A stretch of 55,118 bases of DNA, taken from positions 1,096 through 56,213 of the forward strand of contig WVYX01000295.1 in NCBI GenBank assembly GCA_011772755.1. Reading direction: 5' to 3'. The notes beneath the pieces are model-generated. The model saw only the letters and a program-made list of their open reading frames with translations, was not told the origin of the DNA and searched no databases. The DNA is from Gemmatimonadales bacterium (GTDB taxonomy: Bacteria; Gemmatimonadota; Gemmatimonadetes; Gemmatimonadales; GWC2-71-9). This document shows positions 34,392-41,397 of this stretch, in pieces. Position numbers and translations under genes: made by a program. Numbering within the stretch: the first letter of the stretch is position 1; every line of letters begins with the position of its first letter.

Positions 34392-36229
34392 CAGCGGGCC
34401 GCGCCGCCGCGATCGCGGCTGTCGCCGCGTGCATCGTTTACGCCAACGCCTACCGTAACGGTTGGGCCCTCGACGACTCCGGAGTGATTCGGGACAACTC
34501 TAGCGCTCACTCCATCGCTGCTGCGTGGGAAGGACGATTCTCGACCTATTGGCCTGTGGTGCAAGGGGTGAGTGCCGGTCTCTATCGCCCAGTGACCATC
34601 ATGTCATATGCCATTGACTGGTCGCTTTCGGGTGGCAAGCCGTGGTGGTTCCACGTCAACAACGTACTGCTCCACGCGCTGGCGACCGTGCTCGTGGTGC
34701 TGGTCGTGGCCCCGTGGCTGACGCCCGGGGGCGCCCTCGCGGCAGGGCTCATGTTCGCCGTCCATCCGGTGCACGTGGAAGCTGTGTCCAACGTAGTGGG
34801 GCGAGCGGAGATTCTCGTGGCCATCGGACTGCTCGGTGCCGTCCTGACGTTCCGTCGCTCGAGGTTCGCCCCCACTGCGCGCAGCCGGGCTAGCTGGTTC
34901 GCCGTCACCCTAGGCTTGGTGCTACTCGCCCTACTCTCCAAGGAACACGGTGCCGTAGCGGTGGTGGTCCTGGCACTAGATGCCTATGTGCTCCGTGGAT
35001 CGACACGGCCGGTCGTCAGGCAGCTGCTGGCGGTTGCCGGCGTGACCATTGCGTTCTTTGCAGTGTGGGAGATGGTGGCGGGGGTTTGGGTGAGGCCCAG
35101 CACCGCCGTCACTGTGCGGTACCTCCCGCCGGAGGGGCGGCTGGCCACCATGTTTCCGGTGTACCTTGAGGTGGTCCGGCTCTTGGCGTGGCCACTGGAT
35201 CTCGCGCACGACTACAACCCCCAGGTCATTCCCCGACGCACCGAGTTGGGAGCCGTAGCCCTCCTAGGGCTAGCGACGTCGGGTGCCCTCCTATCCCTTG
35301 CGGTAGCTGCCGTGCGCCGCGCGCCGGCGGTGGCCTTCGGGATCCTGGTGGGAGTGGCCAGCTACGCTCCGACCTCGAACCTGTTTTTTGCCGCCGGCAC
35401 CATCCTTGGGGAACGCACCCTGTATCTCGCAGTGCTGGCACCCGCGTGCGCGCTGGGTTGGATCGTGTCGAGCGGACGATCGCGGAAACTTGTCCTCGTC
35501 GCGTCGGGCGTGCTCCTGGCCGTCTACAGTGTTCGCACATTCACCCGGACGCCGTTTTGGGAGAGTGGCCAGAACGTGACGATCGAGGGCGTGCTGCAGC
35601 ACCCCGAGAACTTTCGGGCGCACGTAGCGCTCGGTCGCCTTCTGGTGTACGCCGGCGACTCAGCGCGCGGGCTGGCGGAGTACCTGGTGGCAGGCGCGCT
35701 GTTCGATCAGGATCCCTTCACCGCGATGTGGAGTGGCGGACTCGCGCTGGAGATGGGTCGCGCAGAGGTTGCCCTGGCGGAGGCGAAACGGGTTCGGCCA
35801 TTAGCACCCAACCATTCGGCCATCAACGGTCTCCTGGCAGGTGCCTATCGCGCGACGGGCCAGTGGGATTCGGCTCTCAGCGTGGCCCGGGAGGGGACCG
35901 AGCGCGCCCCTGGGAGCCGCACGGCCGCCGTGGTCTATGCCACGCTGCTGGAGGCTTGGGACGCGCCTGACTGGCAGCGGACTCTCGCCGAGGCACGCCT
36001 GTCCTGGCGCAAGGGACAGCTAGTTCGCGCCAGCGAGAAGCTGCGCATGGCGGAAGCGCTCATCGGTCCTGCGGAGGAGCTCCAAGGGTTCTGCTGGGAG
36101 ATCGGAAACCTGCGGCCGGCAATCGAGGCACTGCATCCCCAGTTGCTGCACCGAGCCCGAGAGGTGGCAAGGGCGGCCGAGCTTGGGTGCACCTTTGAGC
36201 AGCCAGGGGACACCGCTCGAAGCAGCTAG
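34379..36229 (+). CDS. TMTC-like membrane protein with C-terminal TPR-type repeats (second paralogue)
   Basis: 616 residues, the same length as the paralogue at 31045. ATG 34379 lies inside the end of the GT39 gene; a longer in-frame start (34235) is rejected because its extension reads as the GT39 gene in another frame. NGWALDDSGVIRDNSS near residue 25-40, AIDWSLSGGKPWWFHVNNVL and HPVHVEAVSNVVGRAEILVA are the family blocks. TPR-like helices occupy about 415-600 (LGRLLVYAGDSARGLAEYL, INGLLAGAYRATGQWDSAL). It is the last gene before pilA1. I infer transfer of a sugar to pilin or another exported protein, with the repeats perhaps recognising it. Confidence 0.8.
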   Translation: MSQLTAGRAAAIAAVAACIVYANAYRNGWALDDSGVIRDNSSAHSIAAAWEGRFSTYWPVVQGVSAGLYRPVTIMSYAIDWSLSGGKPWWFHVNNVLLHALATVLVVLVVAPWLTPGGALAAGLMFAVHPVHVEAVSNVVGRAEILVAIGLLGAVLTFRRSRFAPTARSRASWFAVTLGLVLLALLSKEHGAVAVVVLALDAYVLRGSTRPVVRQLLAVAGVTIAFFAVWEMVAGVWVRPSTAVTVRYLPPEGRLATMFPVYLEVVRLLAWPLDLAHDYNPQVIPRRTELGAVALLGLATSGALLSLAVAAVRRAPAVAFGILVGVASYAPTSNLFFAAGTILGERTLYLAVLAPACALGWIVSSGRSRKLVLVASGVLLAVYSVRTFTRTPFWESGQNVTIEGVLQHPENFRAHVALGRLLVYAGDSARGLAEYLVAGALFDQDPFTAMWSGGLALEMGRAEVALAEAKRVRPLAPNHSAINGLLAGAYRATGQWDSALSVAREGTERAPGSRTAAVVYATLLEAWDAPDWQRTLAEARLSWRKGQLVRASEKLRMAEALIGPAEELQGFCWEIGNLRPAIEALHPQLLHRAREVARAAELGCTFEQPGDTARSS

Positions 36230-36296
36230 ACTGGCGCCCCAGTGCGTGAGTCCAGGAAATGCCTGCCTCGGGTCCCGACGACGCCGGCGGCTGACG

Positions 36297-36310
36297 AGTG
36301 TCGCTACACT
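36297..36310. promoter_or_regulatory. Candidate PilR upstream activator site
   Basis: A perfect inverted repeat AGTGT-CGCT-ACACT, about 165 bases upstream of the -24 element. PilR sites described in Pseudomonas contain (C/G)TGTC-type half-sites, and GTGTC is present here. Enhancer sites at this distance are normal for sigma-54 promoters. The assignment is inference. Confidence 0.45.
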
Positions 36311-36472
36311 GACGTTGGTCCCTTTTGTACCACACCGTCGCGCTGAACCCTTGCGTCTGGCGGAACGCCTTGCAAATTGAGGCTCCCGCAGGGGCCTGCT
36401 GTAGCAGCGTCGCGGCCGGGCGTTGTTCGTAATCCGCTGTATTGCTTTCGCTTAGGCTCTTGGGGGGGCGTC

Positions 36473-36490
36473 TGGGCATGGAGCTTGCTT
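36473..36490 (+). promoter_or_regulatory. Sigma-54 (-24/-12) promoter of pilA1
   Basis: The sequence TGGGCATGGAGCTTGCTT has GG at 36475-36476 and GC at 36487-36488, exactly 10 bases apart, with TTGCT fitting the -12 consensus fully and GGCATG fitting the -24 block TGGCACG at 5 of 7 positions. Transcription should start near 36500, giving a leader of about 73 bases. The cognate activator PilR is encoded in this window. Confidence 0.72.
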
Positions 36491-36511
36491 AAAAGACCTA
36501 CAGAACTTACG

Positions 36512-36529
36512 CGCCCGGAGGTCCGGGCG
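36512..36529 (+). promoter_or_regulatory. Leader hairpin of pilA1 mRNA
   Basis: CGCCCGG (36512-36518) and CCGGGCG (36523-36529) form a perfect 7-bp stem with a 4-base loop in the predicted untranslated leader. No T-run follows, so it is not a terminator; 5' stabilisation of an abundant mRNA is a reasonable guess. Confidence 0.4.
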
Positions 36530-36572
36530 GGGTAAACGGGCTCTCGTCACTACAATCCGTGGAGGTGTGTAG

Positions 36573-36941
36573 ATGTTGAGCCGCAAGGGGTTCACGCTGA
36601 TCGAGCTTCTGATCGTGGTGGTGATCATCGGCATTCTGGCCGCGATCGCGATTCCGAAGTTCGCCAACACGAAGGAGAAGGCGTACGTGGCGTCGATGAA
36701 GTCGGACCTGCGTAACCTGGTCAACGCTGAGGAGAGCTACTTCGCCGACTACACGACGTACACCACTGACCTGGGCACGGCCTACGGCGAGTCGCCGGGC
36801 GTGACCGTCACGCTGGCGAGCGTGTCTGGGACCGGCTGGCAGGCCACGTCTGCGCACAACGGCACGACCAAGACCTGCATCATCTATCTTGGTGGGACGG
36901 TGCCGTCAGGCAGCAACGAAGGGGAACCCTACTGCAACTGA
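36573..36941 (+). CDS. pilA: Major type IV pilin (PilA, first copy)
   Basis: 122 residues. A short basic leader MLSRKG is cut by prepilin peptidase before FTLIELLIVVVIIGILAAIA; Glu5 of the mature chain is present. The alpha-helix continues with PKFANTKEKAYVASMKSDLR. The globular part is short and Ser/Thr-rich (DYTTYTTDLGT, SGTGWQATSAHNGTTKT), with two cysteines (TC near 104 and the penultimate residue) that can form the C-terminal disulfide loop. A GGAGG ribosome binding site and a sigma-54 promoter precede it. The exposed Ser/Thr residues make it a plausible acceptor for the adjacent glycosyltransferases. The prepilin peptidase gene (pilD) is not in the window. Confidence 0.94.
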   Translation: MLSRKGFTLIELLIVVVIIGILAAIAIPKFANTKEKAYVASMKSDLRNLVNAEESYFADYTTYTTDLGTAYGESPGVTVTLASVSGTGWQATSAHNGTTKTCIIYLGGTVPSGSNEGEPYCN

Positions 36942-36962
36942 GCCGCGGTAGGCTGAGAGTGT

Positions 36963-36998
36963 GGCGAGGCGGTAGAGGCGATCCTCCACCGCCTCGCC
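36963..36998 (+). terminator. Long hairpin between the two pilA genes (terminator or attenuator)
   Basis: GGCGAGGCGGTAGAGG (36963-36978) pairs with CCTCCACCGCCTCGCC (36983-36998) over 16 positions with one mismatch and a 4-base loop, followed only by ATTTCC. The weak T-run suggests partial termination or 3' end protection, so pilA1 may be made in excess over pilA2. Confidence 0.6.
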
Positions 36999-37032
36999 AT
37001 TTCCGTGGGGATAACCGTGAGGGATACGCCCT

Positions 37033-37413
37033 ATGGATAGCGAACCGAAGGGCTTTACTATGATCGAGCTCCTTATTGTGATCGTGATCATCGGGATCAT
37101 TGCCGCCATCGCGATTCCGAAGTTCGCGAACACCAAGGAGAGGGCCATCGTCGCCTCGATGAAGTCCGATCTTCGGAACCTGGTGACGGCCCAGGAAGGC
37201 TATCTGGCAGACTTTCAGACCTACACCACGGACCTGGGCAACCGCTTCGTGGAGACAACCGGGATCTCCGTGACCATTCAGGGCGTGAGTTCCTCAGGTT
37301 GGGCGGCGACTGCGTCCCACGTCGGGAGCGTCAAGACCTGCGCTATTTTCTATGGCTCGGGTGCCACGCCGGTGGCTCCAGCCACTAGGGAGGGGGAGTC
37401 CAAGTGTAGCTGA
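37033..37413 (+). CDS. Type IV pilin (PilA, second copy)
   Basis: 126 residues. Leader MDSEPKG, then FTMIELLIVIVIIGIIAAIA. It is very similar to the first pilin through the helix and into TYTTDLG near residue 67, then diverges in the globular half. A cysteine pair is again present (TC near 107, penultimate-region C125), and the chain ends in Ser directly after Cys. In Pseudomonas group I pilins the C-terminal Ser is the O-glycan site, so this end is worth noting. A GAGGGA ribosome binding site lies about 8 bases before the ATG. No own promoter was found; it may depend on read-through from pilA1. Confidence 0.92.
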   Translation: MDSEPKGFTMIELLIVIVIIGIIAAIAIPKFANTKERAIVASMKSDLRNLVTAQEGYLADFQTYTTDLGNRFVETTGISVTIQGVSSSGWAATASHVGSVKTCAIFYGSGATPVAPATREGESKCS

Positions 37414-37437
37414 CTGTGGACTGTCCTGAGTGTTCCA

Positions 37438-37469
37438 GGCGGCGGGCAACGCCCGTCGCCTTTTCTTTT
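37438..37469 (+). terminator. Rho-independent terminator after the second pilA
   Basis: GGCGGCGGGC (37438-37447) / GCCCGTCGCC (37451-37460), a 10-bp stem with one G-T pair and a 3-base loop, followed by TTTTCTTTT. It separates the major pilins from the minor pilin operon. Confidence 0.88.
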
Positions 37470-37573
37470 GGGAACTTGCGGCTGGCAGCTAGCGCTTCAT
37501 CACGGCCGCTACCCTCCGTATTGCCTCGTATTGCCGCCGGCGGTCACTCGGTACTCCGCAGTTTCTCGTACAT

Positions 37574-37597
37574 CCGCAGTCCATTTTGAGACTGCGG
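37574..37597. promoter_or_regulatory. Inverted repeat upstream of the minor pilin operon
   Basis: CCGCAGTC (37574-37581) and GACTGCGG (37590-37597), a perfect 8-base inverted repeat with an 8-base spacer that includes part of a TTGAGA hexamer (37586-37591). It may be an operator overlapping a -35 or a simple hairpin; no convincing -10 was found. Confidence 0.3.
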
Positions 37598-37698
37598 TTT
37601 CCGGCTCGCGACTTACCTTGCCGGTGTGAGCGTCGTCCCGCCATGTGATGCTGCTCAGGGCTCGAGGGCCGCCGCTGGAGGCCGATAGCCGCTCTGCC

Positions 37699-38055
37699 AT
37701 GAATCGACTTGGGTTCACCATCGCTGAGGTTGTCGTCGCAGTCCTGATTCTGTCGCTGGGTCTGTTGAGTCTGGTGGGAACTGCGGCGCTAGCGACGCGA
37801 ATGGTGGCGCAGGGCCAACGCCACACCCGGGCCAGCGTCCTGGGAGCTCAGCAGTTGGCAATCCTGACGAGTGGAGGATGTCCACAGGAAGGCAGCGGCG
37901 CTGCGGTCCACGGGGGTTTCCGCATCGCGTGGTCCGTCTCGTCCGAGGCTGGCGGTCGGATGCGGAGAGCGCACGTTGTCGTGGCGTCGCGAACCCATGG
38001 CGGTATGCGGCTGGACACCTTCTCCACAGCCGTGCTGTGCCGGGGGCGCGGGTGA
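37699..38055 (+). CDS. Minor prepilin, PilV-like
   Basis: 118 residues. ATG 37699 gives the leader MNRLG and the cleavage context G/FTIAEVVVAVLILSLGLLSL, with Glu5 and the small-residue-rich helix typical of PilV/GspI-type minor pilins; a longer start (37645) would put 18 residues before it and is less likely. The globular part is short and contains a cysteine pair (C near 61 and near the C-terminus). It overlaps the next gene as GTGA, so PilV- and PilW-like proteins are co-translated. Minor pilins form the priming complex at the pilus tip. Confidence 0.85.
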   Translation: MNRLGFTIAEVVVAVLILSLGLLSLVGTAALATRMVAQGQRHTRASVLGAQQLAILTSGGCPQEGSGAAVHGGFRIAWSVSSEAGGRMRRAHVVVASRTHGGMRLDTFSTAVLCRGRG

Positions 38056-38942
38056 CGGGGCGCGGAACTACTCTGGTAGAACTGGTAGTGGCGCTCGTCC
38101 TGTTTGCGATCGTTTCCGTGTCGGTCTACGGGCTGCTCCTGAGGGGTGAGCGGATCTACCGCCGCCAGTCGCAGCGGGTCGCTCTCAGCGCCACGCTCCG
38201 CGCCGGGGTGACGATCTTGAGCGCAGAGCTTCAAGGCCTGAGTGCCGCCGGTTCTGCGGGTAGCGACATCGCCGAGATGGCGCCTGCGGCGCTCACCTAC
38301 AGGGCGCCACGCTCACTCCATTTCGCATGTCGGCCGCCTCAGGTAACCGGCTCGTCGTCGGGCACGTTGGTGGTGGCCGCCGATCCGTGGTTCGGGCTGC
38401 GGGCGCATGATCCCGCGCGGGACTCGGTCTTGGTGTTCGCCGAAGCTGACCCCACTTCGGATTCGGATGACTACTGGCTGCGGGCGAGCGTCTCTGCGGC
38501 GCCGCGGGGGGGCACTGGGTGCCCTGAGGGCGGGAAGAGCCTGTCAATACCCGTCACCGGGATCTCGCCCAGGGACGCTTTGAAGGATGTGTGGCCTGGG
38601 GCACCGGTGCAGGGCTTCGAGCTTGTGCGAATCTATGCATATCCCGATGGCCGGGGCGATTGGTGGGTGGGTGCCAGGAGCAGTGCCAAAGGGGGCGGCT
38701 GGCGGCAGACACAACCAGTGTTTGGTCCCATCGCGTCGTCGGGGCTTCGGTTCTCCTACTACGACACGAACGGGGGCGTTGCCACTGCGCCGCAGCAGGT
38801 GGCGCGCATAGGTGTGACCGTGATAGGTCGTAGTAGTGAAGCGGTTCGCAGCGTTGCTGGAACCACGGTACACCACGTTGATTCGCTCACCACACAGATC
38901 TCTCTCCGGAACGTCCGCCAGCTAGGGGCGGAGCGGTCCTAG
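38052..38942 (+). CDS. Minor prepilin, PilW-like
   Basis: 296 residues from GTG 38052, which overlaps the pilV-like stop. The leader VTGRG is followed by TTLVELVVALVLFAIVSVSV, with Glu at mature position 5. Thr instead of Phe at mature position 1 is unusual but accepted in minor pilins. The larger size and two-part globular domain fit PilW/GspJ. A much longer ORF with an ATG at 37878 exists in this frame but its extra 58 residues read as pilV in another frame. The neighbours (pilV- and pilX-like) support a tip-complex role. Confidence 0.82.
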   Translation: MTGRGTTLVELVVALVLFAIVSVSVYGLLLRGERIYRRQSQRVALSATLRAGVTILSAELQGLSAAGSAGSDIAEMAPAALTYRAPRSLHFACRPPQVTGSSSGTLVVAADPWFGLRAHDPARDSVLVFAEADPTSDSDDYWLRASVSAAPRGGTGCPEGGKSLSIPVTGISPRDALKDVWPGAPVQGFELVRIYAYPDGRGDWWVGARSSAKGGGWRQTQPVFGPIASSGLRFSYYDTNGGVATAPQQVARIGVTVIGRSSEAVRSVAGTTVHHVDSLTTQISLRNVRQLGAERS

Positions 38943-38985
38943 CGGGCAACCGCGGCGTGACCGGTCAACTGTGCCCCGTTGATCC

Positions 38986-40194
38986 ATGAGCCGGTCCGAA
39001 GCGCCGGGCGTTGGCATCCGTCGTGCTCCGCTACCAGGGGACGGAGCTGGTTTGGCGGGAAGGCGCCGTCTGCTGCCGCCAGCCGGCGGGGACCCGGGGG
39101 GGCGGGGTGTCGCGCTGCCGTCGGCCGTGGTCGCCCTGGTCGTGATCGGCGCGCTGGTAGGAGCAGGCCTCTTCATCGCCATGCAGGAACAACGCCTGGG
39201 GCGAAACACCATCAGTCTCCAGCAGGCCCAGGGGGCGGCAGAGGAGGGCGCCGCCCTCCAGGTCGCAGACTGGAACGCCGGCGCCCATAGCCAGCTCGGC
39301 ATCGGGGACACCAGTTCTTTCGAGGGCCGACTCGCCGATGGAACTGGCTGGTACCGGGGTGAGGTAAGGCGGCTGAGTGATTGGCTGTTTCTGGTCCAGT
39401 CTGAGGGCTTCAGCAGGGGGAGCCGGGCGCGAAGGCGAATGGGCCTGCTGGTACGGCTCCACCCCTTGGACATCCCCGTGAGTGCTGCCCTGACTGTGCT
39501 GGATTCCGCGCAGATCTCGGGCTCCTCATACGTCGACGGCGGGGACGGGCAGCCGACAGGCTGGCGTTGTCTCACCTCCAGGCCGCCACTGGCGGGCATT
39601 CGCTTGGTGGGCGATGGAGATGTCGGCACCCAGGGATGCAAGCTCGCCTCGTGCGTGGCTGGGGAGCCTGGCATTCTCCGAGATGAGGCTGGCAGGGAGT
39701 CGATCGGGGCTCTGTTAGGGCGTGCGCAGCTCGACGGCCTCCGGCTGGCGGCCAACAAGCTCATCGGACCGGGGCATTGGATGATCGGGCCCCGCTTGGC
39801 CGGGGGAGCGTGTGACGCCAGCGACGCTTCGAATTGGGGGGATCCGGACGACCCGGACGGTCCCTGCGGTGGCTATTTCCCCCTGGTCTATGCCAGTGGA
39901 GACATCACGCTTCACGGCGGTCGAGGTCAGGGGCTCCTGGTCGTGGATGGGGACCTCTCGGTTCGGGGCGGCTTTCGCTTCTATGGGGCGGTCGTGGTCG
40001 CTGGCCGGTTTAAGACCCACGGTGAGGGAGGTCACTTCAGCGGCGGCGTGGTGGCAGCTACTGTGGTGCTAGGCCAAAACACCCTCGTCGGCGGCCCCGC
40101 GATCCAGTACTCGAGCTGCGCTCTCGGACGGGCTCTGCGGGGCTCGGCCGCCGAGGTGCGTGTTCTGGAGCGGGGTTGGCTGATGCTGCACTGA
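38986..40194 (+). CDS. PilX-like minor pilin/assembly protein with a long leader and a repeat-rich C-terminal domain
   Basis: 402 residues. GGRGVALPSAVVALVVIGAL (about 38-57) followed by a further hydrophobic run resembles the PilX N-terminus, which lacks Glu5. The 41-residue Arg/Gly/Pro-rich stretch before it is much longer than a usual prepilin leader, so the true start may be internal (for example a TTG near 39049). The C-terminal third has short Gly-rich repeating strands (YASGDITLHGGRGQGLLVVD, FRFYGAVVVAGRF, HFSGGVVAATVVLG) suggesting a right-handed beta-helix. Position after pilV/pilW supports the assignment; PilX is known to promote pilus assembly and contacts the PilY1 adhesin, which is absent here. 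Confidence 0.7.
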   Translation: MSRSEAPGVGIRRAPLPGDGAGLAGRRRLLPPAGGDPGGRGVALPSAVVALVVIGALVGAGLFIAMQEQRLGRNTISLQQAQGAAEEGAALQVADWNAGAHSQLGIGDTSSFEGRLADGTGWYRGEVRRLSDWLFLVQSEGFSRGSRARRRMGLLVRLHPLDIPVSAALTVLDSAQISGSSYVDGGDGQPTGWRCLTSRPPLAGIRLVGDGDVGTQGCKLASCVAGEPGILRDEAGRESIGALLGRAQLDGLRLAANKLIGPGHWMIGPRLAGGACDASDASNWGDPDDPDGPCGGYFPLVYASGDITLHGGRGQGLLVVDGDLSVRGGFRFYGAVVVAGRFKTHGEGGHFSGGVVAATVVLGQNTLVGGPAIQYSSCALGRALRGSAAEVRVLERGWLMLH

Positions 40195-40253
40195 ACCCCG
40201 TAAGTGAATGTCGGAAGGGTATTTGTTGGGCGTAGGTTAAAGTAGGTTGGAGC

Positions 40254-40282
40254 TTGACAAAAATACTGGTGGGCGGTACTGT
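40254..40282 (+). promoter_or_regulatory. Sigma-70-type promoter of the pilMNOPQ operon
   Basis: A perfect TTGACA at 40254-40259 and TACTGT at 40277-40282 (3/6) with an exact 17-base spacer, in the 132-base gap after the pilX-like gene, in an A/T-rich patch unusual for this GC-rich window. It implies that the assembly machine is expressed separately from the sigma-54-driven pilins. Confidence 0.55.
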
Positions 40283-40326
40283 AGTCTGCCGCATTCGGCT
40301 CTTATCTCGTTTAACGGTCAGCAGAT

Positions 40327-41376
40327 ATGGCGATTTTCGGGGTTGGTGGTTCCAAATCGACGGTCGCCCTGGACGTAGGCAGCGGGCTGCTCAAGCTGGC
40401 TGCGGTTGATCACGGTAAGGGTGATCCCGTTCTCTCCCGCGTAGCAGTGGCCCCCGTCTTGGCGGACGCGATCGTCGAGGGGGAGGTCATGGACCCGGAT
40501 ATCGTGGCGGATGCTATCCGGGGTCTCTTCAAGACGGCCGGAGTCAAGACCAAGCAGGTGGTGGTGGCAGTTGGCGGTCGCGACGTAATCATCAAGAAGA
40601 TTCAGGTCGACCGAATGAAGGAGTCTGACGCCTACGAGGTCGTACGGTGGGAAGCGCAGCAGCACGTCCCGTTCGACATCGAGGCGGTGGAGTTGGACTT
40701 CCAGATTCTGGACCCTGAAGGCGAGGGGCTCCAGATGGATGTGCTGCTGGTGGCGGCCAAGCGGGACTTGGTGGAGGACAAGCTTCAGCTGTTGACGCAG
40801 GCCGGTCTGGAGCCGGCGATCGTTGATGTGGACGCCTTCGCCCTGCACAACGCGTTCGAGCTCAACTATCCCGACGCCATGATGGGGGTCGTGGCCCTCC
40901 TCAACATCGGTCATGAGATCACCAACGTGAACATCCTGCTGGATGGGGTGCCGCTGCTGACCCGTGACCTGAGCGTCGGCACGAGGAAGTTCCGGGAGGA
41001 CCTGCAACGAGACCGGGGGATGTCGGCTGAGGACGCTGATGCCTTGCTTCAAGGATATGAGCGCACTCCGGACCTCGAGCCGTACGTGGAGAACCGGGGG
41101 GAGGAGATGGCGGTGGGGCTCGAGCGGGCTAGTGCGTTCTTGCAGACGGCGGCCCGAGACGCCGGGAACTTGCAGCGAGTGTACTGCTGTGGCGGTGGCG
41201 CCCGAATTCCCGGGCTCAGCGACGTCTTGGGTCAGCGACTCCAGATGTCGGTGGAGGTGGCCAGCCCGCTGCAACGCCTGCGCGCAAGAGAGGGGGTGTT
41301 CGACACCCTCAATGCAGACGAGGTCGGTCCGCTGTTGATGTTGGTGACGGGCCTAGCGCTCCGGAAACGGAGCTAG
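40327..41376 (+). CDS. pilM: Type IV pilus assembly ATPase-fold protein PilM
   Basis: 349 residues, an actin/FtsA-like fold. VALDVGSGLLKLAAVD (about 16-31) is the phosphate-1 loop, QHVPFDIEAVELDFQIL (about 114-130) the typical PilM block, and YCCGGGARIPGLSDVLG (about 286-302) the adenosine motif. PilM sits on the cytoplasmic face and binds the short N-terminal tail of PilN (INLLGGPKK here). First gene of pilM-N-O-P-Q, with its own sigma-70-like promoter. Confidence 0.93.
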   Translation: MAIFGVGGSKSTVALDVGSGLLKLAAVDHGKGDPVLSRVAVAPVLADAIVEGEVMDPDIVADAIRGLFKTAGVKTKQVVVAVGGRDVIIKKIQVDRMKESDAYEVVRWEAQQHVPFDIEAVELDFQILDPEGEGLQMDVLLVAAKRDLVEDKLQLLTQAGLEPAIVDVDAFALHNAFELNYPDAMMGVVALLNIGHEITNVNILLDGVPLLTRDLSVGTRKFREDLQRDRGMSAEDADALLQGYERTPDLEPYVENRGEEMAVGLERASAFLQTAARDAGNLQRVYCCGGGARIPGLSDVLGQRLQMSVEVASPLQRLRAREGVFDTLNADEVGPLLMLVTGLALRKRS

Positions 41377-41397
41377 CGTAGCTAGGGGAGTAGGACG

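Larger units (their letters stand above)
36230..36572. other. 343-base control region of pilA1
   Basis: No gene is supported. The stretch holds an AGTGT-N4-ACACT inverted repeat, a sigma-54 promoter and a leader hairpin, described separately, and a strong ribosome binding site GGAGG (36561-36565) 7 bases before the pilA1 ATG. No clear terminator for the glycosyltransferase unit is visible, so read-through into pilA1 is possible. Confidence 0.6.
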
